DNA from: Caballeronia mineralivorans PML1(12)
GTDB lineage: Bacteria > Pseudomonadota > Gammaproteobacteria > Burkholderiales > Burkholderiaceae
Length of the DNA: 64,000 nucleotides
Direction of reading: 5' to 3'
Assembly (NCBI RefSeq): GCF_001028175.1
Contig: NZ_AEJF01000051.1
Location: 44,246 to 108,245, forward strand
Shown here piece by piece: positions 54,543 to 63,762 of the stretch. The notes beneath the pieces were generated by a model. It did no database searches. It was not told the DNA's origin and saw only the letters and a list, made by a program, of their open reading frames with translations. The first letter of the stretch is position 1. Each line of letters begins with the position of its first letter. The position numbers were made by a program, and so were the translations under genes.

Positions 54543-55985
54543 TTATCCCGTCCTTTTACTTCTACGCAGCGGCGGCGCGAGCACCGCTTCGGGAATAGGG
54601 CAGACGTAGCGACGTCCACCCGTAAGGCGCGCATGTTCTGCCCGAGCAGCGCTGATATACGGCGGCTCGGTCAACAGATTCACCGCGGTTGCCGCGAGCA
54701 CCTTCGCTGCATGCAGCATTCCTTTGTGTGCGGCGGGCAGTTTCCCTTGGGACACCAACTGCCACGTATGCATGTTGGTACCCACGGCGTAGCACGCGCC
54801 GAGGTATTGGGTTGTCGGCACGATCCAACTCACGTCTCCGACATCGCTCGATCCTGTCAACGAGCCAGGTTTTTCGTTCAGTGAAAGCGGCGCATCGGCG
54901 AGTCCATGGGCGTCGGCGGGTCCTCGATAGGCGTCGAGGCATTCCTGCAAATCAGCCGCGCTGATGTTCCCGGCGAGCCGCGTGACGAAATCGCGGTCGA
55001 ACTGGTCGAAGGGTGGGGGACCGAGCCACTCGAGGTTATCCATGATCAAGGCTTCGATCGTTTCGTTGCGCAGCACGTCGGAGCATGCGCGATCGACTTC
55101 GACCTCGACGCTCGTTTCGGACATCAGCGCAGCGCCCGCACCGATTCGCCGGACACGCTCGAATAGCGCACGCGCCTGCTCGATGTTCGGCGCGCGGACG
55201 ACGTACAGCACTTCGGCACGAGCCTGGACAACGTTCGCAGCCAGGCCGCCGGCATCGGTGATGGCGTAATGGACGCGAGCCTCGGCGGGCATGTGCTCGC
55301 GCAGGAAATTCACACCGACGTTCATCAGTTCAACCGCATCGAGCGCGCTGCGTCCCAGATGGGGTGAAGCCGCTGCGTGCGAGGCCACGCCGGAAAAGCG
55401 GAAGAATGCCTGAATCACCGCCAGCGATTTGTACTTGAAAATCCCCGAGAAAGGGCCGGGGTGCCAGGTCAACGCAAAGTCGATCTCGTCGAAGACGCCC
55501 TCGCGAGCCATGTAGGTCTTGCCCGCACCACCTTCCTCGGCAGGGCATCCGAAATACCGAACGATCCCTGGCAAACCTTGGGAAACGAGGTAGTCGCGCG
55601 TGGCAACCGCGGCCAGCATCGCACCGACACCGAGCAGGTGATGGCCGCATCCGTGTCCGTTGCCCCCGGCGCATACCGGGCATGCTTCTACGGCCGCGGC
55701 TTGCTGGCTCATGTTCGACAATGCATCGTATTCGCCCAGGAAACCGGCGACGGGCCCTGCATCGCCGGCCTCGGCGACGAACGCCGTCGGCAGACCGGCG
55801 AGGCTCCTCGTGATCCGAAATCCTTCGCGCTCAAGCATCTCGATCTGCGCTTCGACTGAGCGAAATTCTTCCCAACGCGCCTCGGCAAGATCCCAGATCC
55901 GATCCGCAAGTTCAATATAGGTGTCGCGCTTTGCTTCGACGAGTTGCTCGATGAGCGCGAGCCTCTGGCTATCTTCACGCTTCAT
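54543..55985 (-). CDS. M20-family amidohydrolase, AbgB-like (1)
   Basis: 480 residues. NGHGCGHHLLG (about 108-118) holds metal ligands, GCPAEEGGAGKTYMAREG (about 150) the catalytic glutamate region, and ALTWHPG another ligand. SSDVGDVSWIVPTTQYLGAC is the C-terminal metal block. These are the marks of the M20D/AbgB group, which cleaves N-acyl or aminobenzoyl-glutamate-type amides. Its start overlaps the second M20 gene by 4 bp, so both lie on one transcript. It shares about half its residues with that protein and with the one at 60316-61752. Confidence 0.9.
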   Translation of the reverse strand: MKREDSQRLALIEQLVEAKRDTYIELADRIWDLAEARWEEFRSVEAQIEMLEREGFRITRSLAGLPTAFVAEAGDAGPVAGFLGEYDALSNMSQQAAAVEACPVCAGGNGHGCGHHLLGVGAMLAAVATRDYLVSQGLPGIVRYFGCPAEEGGAGKTYMAREGVFDEIDFALTWHPGPFSGIFKYKSLAVIQAFFRFSGVASHAAASPHLGRSALDAVELMNVGVNFLREHMPAEARVHYAITDAGGLAANVVQARAEVLYVVRAPNIEQARALFERVRRIGAGAALMSETSVEVEVDRACSDVLRNETIEALIMDNLEWLGPPPFDQFDRDFVTRLAGNISAADLQECLDAYRGPADAHGLADAPLSLNEKPGSLTGSSDVGDVSWIVPTTQYLGACYAVGTNMHTWQLVSQGKLPAAHKGMLHAAKVLAATAVNLLTEPPYISAARAEHARLTGGRRYVCPIPEAVLAPPLRRSKRTG

Positions 55986-57466
55986 GCGTCGACTCTTGCG
56001 TATTGGATTGGAAACGACCCCCGCATCGAGCCTCTTTGCGTTCGACCTTCTCGGGCGACGGGAGGAAGCACGTCGTCCGGGATGGGGCAGAAGTAGGCTT
56101 CATCAGCCGATTGCTCACGCAACTCCGCCTTGGCCTGTTCAAGCAACAAAGGACTCGCGTAGAGTGCTGCGGCGGTGGCAGCCATGACCTTTGCGATATG
56201 AAGCATGCCTTTGTGCGCTATCGACGATTTGCCTTGTGCGACCAACTGCCAGGAATGGAACGGCGTACCCAGCGCGAAACAGGCGCCGAGACAGCGGGCA
56301 GTCGGTACGACCCAACTGACATCTCCTACATCGGTTGAGGCGGGCAACAACGACGGCATCGATTCAGCGGGCAGAACCCCGTCATGCAGGACTCCAACGA
56401 GCCGATGGGCGCCGAAAATCGACAAGCTATCCTTCGCTTCGGCGGGTGAAATCGCGGCGTGCATGCGCGCGGCAAACTCATGATCGACGATATCGAACGG
56501 TGTTGGACCGATCGCGAGCATGCGTTCGTACATCAGACCGGACAGCACCTTGTTGGGCTTCATATTCGACATTGCCTTCTCCACCCGGCATACGACGGTG
56601 GTGTCGGTCATCATCGCGGCGCCGTCCGCAATCTTTCGCAGACGCTCGAGCAGCGAATGGATCGTGGAGAGTTCTGGTGCGCGCAATTGATAGACGACCT
56701 CGGCGCGAGCCTGCACGACGTTGGGCGCTGTCCCTCCCGTATCGTGCAGTGCGTAGTGAAGGCGGGCGTCGCTGGGCATGTGCTCGCGCAGATAGTTGGC
56801 GGCAACATTCATCAGCGTGACGGCGTCGAGTGCACTGCGTCCCAGGTGAGGCGCGGCCGCCGCATGCGCAGCGACGCCGTTGAACGTGAAGCGCGCGTGG
56901 AGCGTCGCAAGGGTTGTCATCGCGTCGATGGCGAGGACGCTTGCGGGATGCCAGGTGAGTGCGGTGTCGAGATCGGCGAATGCGCCAGCTCGCGTCATGA
57001 ACGTCTTTCCGGCTCCGCCTTCCTCGGCGGGACAGCCGTAATAGCGGACCCGGCCCGGGCGGCCGGACGCATGGAGCCAATCCTTGATGGCGAACGCGGA
57101 CATCAGTGTCGCGCCGCCCAGCAGGTTGTGGCCGCATCCATGTCCGCTGCCGGCGTCTACAGCAGGTTGTCGGCTGGCGGAGTTGGCGATCTGGCTGAGA
57201 TGAGGCAACGCGTCGTACTCGCCGAGAAAGCCGATGACGGGGCCGCCATCGCCGGCTTCGGCGACAAACGCAGTAGGGATGCCCGCAACGTCACGCGTGA
57301 TTCGAAAGCCATGCCGCTCGAGTTCGCGGATTTGCAGTTCAGCCGACTCGTACTCTGCATAGGCCGTTTCGGCGAGATCCCACAGCCGGTCGCTCAGGTG
57401 GACACATACCTCACGGTACGATTCGATCCGTGCGGCAATCTCTTGATCGAGTTGATCGAAATTCAC
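55982..57466 (-). CDS. M20-family amidohydrolase, AbgB-like (2)
   Basis: 494 residues with the same plan: SGHGCGHNLLGGA, GCPAEEGGAGKTFMTRAG, TALTWHPAS, dimerisation-domain block AAHAAAAPHLGRSALDAVTLM, and STDVGDVSWVVPTARCLGAC. Its stop is coupled to the first M20 gene (ATGA). A gap of 130 bp separates it from the upstream MHS transporter gene on the same strand. Possibly the two proteins form a heteromer like AbgA/AbgB, although both are of the AbgB type. Confidence 0.9.
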   Translation of the reverse strand: MNFDQLDQEIAARIESYREVCVHLSDRLWDLAETAYAEYESAELQIRELERHGFRITRDVAGIPTAFVAEAGDGGPVIGFLGEYDALPHLSQIANSASRQPAVDAGSGHGCGHNLLGGATLMSAFAIKDWLHASGRPGRVRYYGCPAEEGGAGKTFMTRAGAFADLDTALTWHPASVLAIDAMTTLATLHARFTFNGVAAHAAAAPHLGRSALDAVTLMNVAANYLREHMPSDARLHYALHDTGGTAPNVVQARAEVVYQLRAPELSTIHSLLERLRKIADGAAMMTDTTVVCRVEKAMSNMKPNKVLSGLMYERMLAIGPTPFDIVDHEFAARMHAAISPAEAKDSLSIFGAHRLVGVLHDGVLPAESMPSLLPASTDVGDVSWVVPTARCLGACFALGTPFHSWQLVAQGKSSIAHKGMLHIAKVMAATAAALYASPLLLEQAKAELREQSADEAYFCPIPDDVLPPVAREGRTQRGSMRGSFPIQYARVDA

Positions 57467-57596
57467 TTGCTATCCCTTTTGATTGAAGCACGCAGTCCGT
57501 CGCTGTTCGACCCGCAATCGAAACGACAGGTCAGGCCGTGCATCCGAATCACGAACATGAATAATTGATCGGGGTGGTTCGACTATCTACAGGCGG

Positions 57597-58925
57597 CTAG
57601 ATTCCTGCCTTGGCGTGGAACCCGCTGTTGCGACCCAGCGTTGCGCGATGCCGCATGTAGAGCGTCAGGACGGCGAGCAGCGAGATTGCATTTGCAGCGA
57701 GCAGATACCAGGCCGGCGACATCGGATCGGCGGTCCTGGCGGCGAGCCATGCGACTACCACTTGCGCGCTGCCGCCGAATATCGTGGTCGGCACGCTGAA
57801 ACAGATGGACACGCACGTGCTGCGAATCGCGTTAGGGAATATCTCGGGGATGAAGCACAGCTGGAATGGCGCCATTAGCACGCGCAACAACGTCAGCAGT
57901 CCGACCATCGAAAGAAAGGTGGCGGCAGTGCCGTTCTGGGTTACCCAGACGAATAACGGCACGATCGCCAGAACCGTCAGAAGCTGCGGCAGCAGCATCC
58001 ACTTCGTATTGGGAAACCGGTCGTAGATCAGGCCTGCGGTCAGCGATGCGACGATTCCCACACCGCCGGTGATGAGTCCGACCAGCATCGAGGTCGAAGT
58101 GGGCAGGTGCAACACGCGCAAGCCGTAGGTCGTCATGTAGTACCCGACAACATACACCGTGATCGTCGGCCCAATCAGCACGGCACACGAGATCAGCAAA
58201 TCGGCAAGGTGCTTGCTGACGATGACGGATACGAGCTCACTCGTCCCTTTGACTGCGGACTCGAGATCGAGGGTTTCGCTCAGTTGCTTGCGGATATACA
58301 GTCCGACCGGCGCGATCAGCAGACCGACGACGAACGGTACGCGCCATCCCCACTCCTCGAGCGCAGCGGGCGACAGCATCGACGACACGACGTAGCCGAC
58401 CAGCCCGCCGAGCAGCGAGGCCACGCCTTGGGTCGCAAGCTGCCAGCTCGTGTAGAAGCCGCGCCGGTTCGACGCCGCCATTTCAAGCAGGTATGTTGTC
58501 GCGGGCCCCATTTCGCCACCGGCTGAAAATCCTTGCAGCAGGCGGCCGATGACGACGAGGACGGGGGCCACCATGCCGATCGTCGCATACGATGGCGTGA
58601 ACGCGAGGATCGCGGTGCCGAGCGCCATCAGGCCGATCGTAAGAGACAGCGCCGCCTTGCGGCCTGAACGGTCCGCGTAGGCACCGATCACCAGGCCGCC
58701 GATCGGCCGTGCGACGAAACCGACGCCGAACACGGCGACCGATGCGATCACCTGGCTCGCCGGAGAAAACGCCGGGAAAAAGGCCTTGCCGATAAACACC
58801 GCAAAGAAGGCGTAAACCGTGAAGTCGAAGAACTCCAGGGCGTTACCCACGACCACCGCGATGAAGTCGCGGGTCGATGCAGTCTGGACTGTCGAGTGCT
58901 CGCACCCGTTTGCTTGATTTGGCAC
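57597..58925 (-). CDS. MFS transporter, metabolite:H+ symporter (MHS) type
   Basis: 442 residues from a GTG with GGAG about 9 bp upstream. About twelve membrane segments are visible. The opening FIAVVVGNALEFFDFTVYAFFAVF with its helix-1 EFFDF is the MHS hallmark, with RPIGGLVIGAYADRSGRKAAL (loop 2-3) and GRLLQGFSAGGEMGPATTYLLE after it. Members import carboxylates with protons. It is placed upstream of the M20 genes on the same strand and near the LysR gene, so it may import the amide substrate. Confidence 0.92.
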   Translation of the reverse strand: MPNQANGCEHSTVQTASTRDFIAVVVGNALEFFDFTVYAFFAVFIGKAFFPAFSPASQVIASVAVFGVGFVARPIGGLVIGAYADRSGRKAALSLTIGLMALGTAILAFTPSYATIGMVAPVLVVIGRLLQGFSAGGEMGPATTYLLEMAASNRRGFYTSWQLATQGVASLLGGLVGYVVSSMLSPAALEEWGWRVPFVVGLLIAPVGLYIRKQLSETLDLESAVKGTSELVSVIVSKHLADLLISCAVLIGPTITVYVVGYYMTTYGLRVLHLPTSTSMLVGLITGGVGIVASLTAGLIYDRFPNTKWMLLPQLLTVLAIVPLFVWVTQNGTAATFLSMVGLLTLLRVLMAPFQLCFIPEIFPNAIRSTCVSICFSVPTTIFGGSAQVVVAWLAARTADPMSPAWYLLAANAISLLAVLTLYMRHRATLGRNSGFHAKAGI

Positions 58926-59170
58926 ACCCGTCTCCGAATTTGGGTTAGCGCCGGCGTTGTTGCCGCGCGGTTGAAAAAATAATGTAGTTCGTTTTTACTG
59001 TCGTCAACGGGTCAAAATTCATCAGGCTTCATCTGGTCTCATGTGGCTTTCGTGACCGATGGATCATTCAGAAAGTACGCACGAAGCAATCCGGCGCCAT
59101 GCTTGTCCGGCATGGAGCGAATGGGCCGCGTCGTGAGAAACAGCTCGCTGCGAAACCGGATGCGTACCGC

Positions 59171-60121
59171 CTACAACAGGCACTCGACAGAGTGAAAGAG
59201 CCGGCGCTTTAAAGGATCTTCCGAGGTCATGGAAGTGCGGATTACGCTCGTCAGGCACTCCACGAAGTATTTAGCGGCATTGCTAAGCGGCGCACCCCGC
59301 CGGTATATGAGACTGACCTCGGCCTCGGCAATCGAGTCGACGAGCGGGAGGACTGCTAATCGTTCCTTGCTCACGAGCAGTTCAGCGAGTGGCCAGGGCA
59401 TCAGCGTCAGCATATTCGTGCTTGCGACCAGCCCAAGCGCGATGGCGCTGGAATGCGATATGTGAATGCGTGGTTCGTAGACACGGCAGTATTCGGTGAA
59501 CGCGTTGTCCGCGGCGAGCTCGTCGACGGAAGAGTCGCGATTCAGGATCCACTCGGCGTCCTTCAATTCATGCAGCGATCTGCACTCGGCCAGGCGATGT
59601 TCTGCCCGGGCGACCACCGCGTAGCCCGTGCGAAACAGCGGGACATGGGTGAACTCCTCCGTTTGCGTAACGGGGCTGGCCCTTCCAATCGAGATATCGA
59701 GTGTTCCATCACGCAATCTGGGTATCGACACGGTTGCCAATCCTTCGAAGAATTCGATCTTTACCTCGGGCATACGTGTCTGGAACAGGCCGACAACCTC
59801 TCCGAGCAACGTTAGACCGACCCACGACACCGCTGCAATCGACAGGGTGCCGTCCCTCATACCGGATAGCCGCTCCATTTCCTGCCGCGCACGTGCCAAT
59901 TGCCCGACTGTCAGCCTCGCATGACCGAGCAGCGTCTGGCCTGCCTCGGTCAGCGTCACACCGGTGGCCTCGCGAATGATCAGAGTGACATTCAGATCTT
60001 CCTCGAGCTCGCGTATCGCCTTCGTAATGGCGGCTGGCGAGAGGTCCGTGGCGCGGGCTGCGTTCCGGATGCTGCCGGTGTCGGCTATTGCAACAAGTGC
60101 GCGGAGTTGATGTAGCTTCAT
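59171..60121 (-). CDS. LysR-family transcriptional regulator
   Basis: 316 residues from ATG 60121 (MKLHQLRALVAIADTGSIRN); the frame extends upstream without family similarity. The N-terminal winged HTH is AARATDLSPAAITKAIRELEEDL, followed by the periplasmic-binding-like effector domain (WVGLTLLGEVVGLFQTRMPEV, FRTGYAVVARAEHRLA). It is divergent from the third M20 gene across about 195 bp, the classical LysR arrangement, and likely controls that gene and perhaps the MHS/M20 operon. Confidence 0.92.
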   Translation of the reverse strand: MKLHQLRALVAIADTGSIRNAARATDLSPAAITKAIRELEEDLNVTLIIREATGVTLTEAGQTLLGHARLTVGQLARARQEMERLSGMRDGTLSIAAVSWVGLTLLGEVVGLFQTRMPEVKIEFFEGLATVSIPRLRDGTLDISIGRASPVTQTEEFTHVPLFRTGYAVVARAEHRLAECRSLHELKDAEWILNRDSSVDELAADNAFTEYCRVYEPRIHISHSSAIALGLVASTNMLTLMPWPLAELLVSKERLAVLPLVDSIAEAEVSLIYRRGAPLSNAAKYFVECLTSVIRTSMTSEDPLKRRLFHSVECLL

Positions 60122-60315
60122 GGTCAATGTATGACGCCAAATTTTGTCAGGAGGAGACAACCGGGAGTCAACAGCAACACTTTCATTGAGGTGTTGGCTT
60201 GTCATCTGTCGACATACTCTACGCCAGCAGAAATCGGAAAGATTGGCGGCCGGTTGCCGCCGCGAATCTTTCCGAACCGACTACCGACTACCGATCCCGA
60301 ACGAATGGAGGTTAT

Positions 60316-61752
60316 GTGAAGCACGCAGCACAGGTGAAGCGTCTCGTCGAGGCAAAGCAGCAGCGATACCTTGAACTGGCAAATGAAATCTGGGCGCATG
60401 CCGAGATGCGCTACAGCGAATACCGCTCTGCCGAACTGCATGCGGCGCTGCTCGAGGAGGAAGGGTTTCGCGTGACGCGTGGCGTAGCCGGAATGCCGAC
60501 GGCGTTCGTGGCAGAGGCGGGCAGCGGCGGCCCGGTCATCGGATTTCTCGGCGAGTACGATGCCTTGGCCGGACTGAGCCAGGAAAGCGGAGCGCTGACC
60601 TGCGTACCGGCCGCTGACGGAGTCAACACCAACGGACACGGCTGCGGCCATCACCTGCTCGGCGCGGGCGCACATCTCGCTGCAGTTGCCGCGAGAGATT
60701 ACTTTGCCGAAAACCATATCGCTGCCACGGTGAGGTTCTACGGTTGCCCCGCCGAGGAAGCGGCCGCCGGCAAGACGTTCATGGCGCGCGCCGGATTGTT
60801 CGATGACCTCGACGTTGCGTTGAGCTGGCATCCGTCGGTAGCCAATTCGGTGTTCATGAATGCCACGCTCGCGAACGTCCAGGCGTATTTCCGCTTTCAC
60901 GGCAAGGCTGCGCACGCGGCATTGGCGCCGCATCTTGGGCGCAGCGCGCTGGACGCCGCGGAACTCATGAATGTCGGTGTCAACTATCTGCGCGAGCACA
61001 TGCCGGATCAGGCGCGCGTGCATTTCGCCTACATCAATTCCGGCGGCATTTCGACCAACGTGGTGCCGGTGCTCGCCGAACTGCTTTATACAGTGCGATC
61101 CCCTCACAGCGCAGACGCGCGCGACCTGTTCGAGCGCGTCAAGCAGATCGCGAACGGTGCCGCATTGATGACCGGCACACGTCTCGAGATCGTTTTCGAC
61201 AAGGCATGCTCGAACGTGCTGCATAACGATACGCTCGACCAGGTTCTCGACGCGAACATGCGGGCGCTCGGTGGCTTCGACGTCAGCGAGCGCGACGTTG
61301 AATTCGCCAGGCAGATTCAGCAGACCATTTCGCTTGGCGATTTCGAGAACAGCGCCCGTCATTTCGCGGTGGCCCTGCGTGACCCGCGGCCGATCGTGAC
61401 TGAAATCCAGCCGTATCGGGCCGACATGATCCGCCCGGTGACAGGTTCGACCGATGTAGGCGATGTCACCTGGGTCGTCCCGACCACGCAATGCCTGACG
61501 TCCTGCTTCGCGTGGGGAACAGGTTTTCACTCATGGCAAATGGTCTCGCAGGGAAAGGCGACGCTGGCTCACCGGGGCATGTTGCTCGCCGCGCAGACGC
61601 TGGCGGCGACCGCCGTCGATCTGGCCGCCCAACCGGATGTGCTGCGCGCAGCAAAAGCGGAACTCGACGAAAAGCGCGGGTACAAGTCTTATGATTGCCC
61701 GATCCCGCCCGATGTCTTGCCCCCGCCGGCGCGTACTTTAGCGACCGCCTGA
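60316..61752 (+). CDS. M20-family amidohydrolase, AbgB-like (3)
   Basis: 478 residues from the GTG at 60316 (GGAGG 5 bp upstream); the frame is open to 60199, but the part before 60316 does not match the paralogues, which begin at the equivalent place. NGHGCGHHLLGAG, GCPAEEAAAGKTFMARAG (AA in place of GG), ALSWHPS, AAHAALAPHLGRSALDAAEL and STDVGDVTWVVPTTQCLT are all present. It is divergent from LysR and followed after 36 bp by an alpha/beta hydrolase gene on the same strand. Confidence 0.9.
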   Translation: MKHAAQVKRLVEAKQQRYLELANEIWAHAEMRYSEYRSAELHAALLEEEGFRVTRGVAGMPTAFVAEAGSGGPVIGFLGEYDALAGLSQESGALTCVPAADGVNTNGHGCGHHLLGAGAHLAAVAARDYFAENHIAATVRFYGCPAEEAAAGKTFMARAGLFDDLDVALSWHPSVANSVFMNATLANVQAYFRFHGKAAHAALAPHLGRSALDAAELMNVGVNYLREHMPDQARVHFAYINSGGISTNVVPVLAELLYTVRSPHSADARDLFERVKQIANGAALMTGTRLEIVFDKACSNVLHNDTLDQVLDANMRALGGFDVSERDVEFARQIQQTISLGDFENSARHFAVALRDPRPIVTEIQPYRADMIRPVTGSTDVGDVTWVVPTTQCLTSCFAWGTGFHSWQMVSQGKATLAHRGMLLAAQTLAATAVDLAAQPDVLRAAKAELDEKRGYKSYDCPIPPDVLPPPARTLATA

Positions 61753-61788
61753 GCGCCACGGGTCGGGCCTATCGACCGGGAATCATCC

Positions 61789-62571
61789 ATGCGCGTTCTC
61801 ACGCTCTCCGGGCACAATGCGATGCTGCGCTTCCATGACCTTCCGGGGTCAGGCACGCCGCTGGTGTTTATCCATGGGCTTGGCTGCGCGTCCTCGTGCG
61901 ACTACCCGCAAGTGATTGCGGATTCGGCATTGACCGGGCGGCGCGGCATTCTGGTCGATTTGCTGGGATCCGGATATAGCGATAGGCCCGAGCGTTTTGG
62001 ATATCGTGTAGAAGACCATGCTCGAATCGTCGTCGAACTCATTCAGGGTCTCGAAAGGGAAGTCGATCTCTTCGGTCATAGCATGGGCGGGGCGGTCGCT
62101 ATCGTCGCTGCTACGATGGCGCCTCGCGAGGTGCGCCGGCTGGTTCTCGCAGAGCCGAATCTTGACGCGGGCGGAGGATTGTTCAGTCGCAAGATTGCCG
62201 CCTATTCCGAATCTGACTACGTGCTATACGGCCACGCGCAAATGGTCGCGACCGCGTCGAAAGAAGGCGATCCCGGTTGGGCGGCTACTCTCGCGATCTC
62301 CTGTCCCAGAGCAATCCATCGTGCGGCGACATCACTGGTACAAGGCGTATCACTGCCGTGGCGCCAATTGTTGTTCGGGTTAAAAATGCCGCGCTCAGTG
62401 ATTTTCGGCGAGCACTCGCTACCGCATCCCGACGCCCTCAGCTTGCCGAGAGCAGGTATCGCGGTCGACATCGTGCATAAAGCAGGGCACTTCATGATGC
62501 GGGACAATCCAGCGGGCCTGGCCTCTGCTATCAATGCCGCGTTGTCCGGCGATTCTTCGAGCGACGCTTGA
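61789..62571 (+). CDS. Alpha/beta-fold hydrolase
   Basis: 260 residues. FIHGLGCASSCDY gives the oxyanion loop, VDLLGSGYSDRPERFGY the cap-side strand, and LFGHSMGGAVAIVAA the nucleophile elbow (serine about 97). KAGHFMMRDNPAGLASAI carries the catalytic histidine. The acid is probably in the FGEHSLPHPD stretch, which would be a glutamate or aspartate. Substrate unknown; ester or enol-lactone types are typical. Likely co-transcribed with the M20 gene. Confidence 0.88.
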   Translation: MRVLTLSGHNAMLRFHDLPGSGTPLVFIHGLGCASSCDYPQVIADSALTGRRGILVDLLGSGYSDRPERFGYRVEDHARIVVELIQGLEREVDLFGHSMGGAVAIVAATMAPREVRRLVLAEPNLDAGGGLFSRKIAAYSESDYVLYGHAQMVATASKEGDPGWAATLAISCPRAIHRAATSLVQGVSLPWRQLLFGLKMPRSVIFGEHSLPHPDALSLPRAGIAVDIVHKAGHFMMRDNPAGLASAINAALSGDSSSDA

Positions 62572-62712
62572 GCGACGCTTGCGGATACCTTTCGGGAATC
62601 TCGGGACACGCATTTTGCTTTCCACGCCTTTCAGTTGTTGCAGATTCACACCTATACTTGGCTGAGCGAGGCTGGTCCAACCTCATCTAGCGCCTCGCCA
62701 GGAGTGTGGATC

Positions 62713-62964
62713 ATGAACATGCCTAGAATGATGCTGCCGCTTGCCGCAACGCTGGTTCTTCTCCCCGGGGTTGCGTTCGCGCAAACATCGAACGATAGCC
62801 CTGTCACCCGGACGAAGGTGACGCAGGAACTCAGGGAACTGATCGGCGTTGGATATCAGCCTGACTTAGTGCGGTATGACTATCCGAACGACCTCGTTGC
62901 GGCGCAAAAGCGTCTTGATGCCAAACGCGCAGCTCAAGGTATTGCCACTGCTCCAACGCAGTAG
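62713..62964 (+). CDS. DUF4148 secreted protein
   Basis: 83 residues from ATG 62713 (AGGAG 9 bp upstream). The signal peptide (MNMPRMMLPLAATLVLLPGV then AFA, cut before QTS) is followed by VTRTKVTQELRELIGVGYQP and YPNDLVAAQKRLDAKRA, the DUF4148 signature of Burkholderiaceae periplasmic proteins of unknown role. Confidence 0.88.
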   Translation: MNMPRMMLPLAATLVLLPGVAFAQTSNDSPVTRTKVTQELRELIGVGYQPDLVRYDYPNDLVAAQKRLDAKRAAQGIATAPTQ

Positions 62965-63009
62965 TGGAAATACCGGGTTCGGCACGCTGCAACGCTGGAC
63001 CCGGCGGGC

Positions 63010-63708
63010 TCACTTCACGAGTGTCCGCGCCGACATTGGATGATGGATGTTGCTGCCTTCAAACGGCGGAAAGCGCTCGAAATCGGCGCGCATCTGATGA
63101 CGCACGGGCGAATTCATCGCGACGGTTATCGCTTCGGCGCTGTCGAACATAAGCTTGTTGCGCTGCATGTAGTGAACCCTTGCCCACGGCATCGCGTCGA
63201 CCCAGTCCACGCGGGTGAAGATCTCTATTTCGCGCACGCCGTCGAAGAACTTCATGATTTGCGGGTGATGCGCGAGGTAATAGGCGAGCCATTCGTCGAG
63301 ATTTTCCGCACGGCCAGGATAGTGGACCAGGAACTGGCAGGGTAGCGTGCCATCGGGTACGCGCGGCATGGGGTCGAGCACCGGGAACGGTCGGCGCGCC
63401 ATCACCTGCTGTTCGACGGCGCACGCCGCGAGGCTCGGAAAATCGCGGTGCGCGATGCTTTGCAGGTGACCATCGGCGGCAATGGATGCTTCGAGCGCTG
63501 CGAGGGTATCGAAGTCCAGTTGCAGCGCGAAGATGGGCGAAGGACCGTCGTTCGTGTAGTAATCGTCGGCGCGCTGCGGCGTGTAGAGGCGCGCGCGGCG
63601 AAGATTTGGCGTGGAGTCGATGCGCGTGGTCATCGTCTCCAGATCGCCTGCGCTAATACGCGCGTCCGGGTCGGGATGCGTGAAGGTGACGAGATAGGAA
63701 AGTTGCAT
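63010..63708 (-). CDS. Tandem EthD-like protein, paralogue
   Basis: 232 residues, paralogous along its length to 53762-54484. It starts MQLSYLVTFTHPDPDARISA, has PCQFLVHYPGRAENLDEWLA then YYLAHHPQIM, then IFTRVDWVDAMPWARVHYMQ and MNSPVRHQMRADFERFPPF. Two EthD-like halves are visible. It is next to an asparaginase-type gene on the same strand. Function unknown; likely a second version for a related substrate. Confidence 0.75.
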   Translation of the reverse strand: MQLSYLVTFTHPDPDARISAGDLETMTTRIDSTPNLRRARLYTPQRADDYYTNDGPSPIFALQLDFDTLAALEASIAADGHLQSIAHRDFPSLAACAVEQQVMARRPFPVLDPMPRVPDGTLPCQFLVHYPGRAENLDEWLAYYLAHHPQIMKFFDGVREIEIFTRVDWVDAMPWARVHYMQRNKLMFDSAEAITVAMNSPVRHQMRADFERFPPFEGSNIHHPMSARTLVK

Positions 63709-63762
63709 GATGATCGGGTCAATGGCTGAGAGGGAAGAGCGCCGCGCTCATCGCACGTCGCA

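Noticed and set aside
56459..57568. Plus-strand frame of 369 codons
   Set aside because: Antisense to the second M20 gene; metal-site motifs are on the other strand.
60202..61530. Minus-strand frame of 442 codons
   Set aside because: Antisense to the third M20 gene, which has all catalytic motifs.
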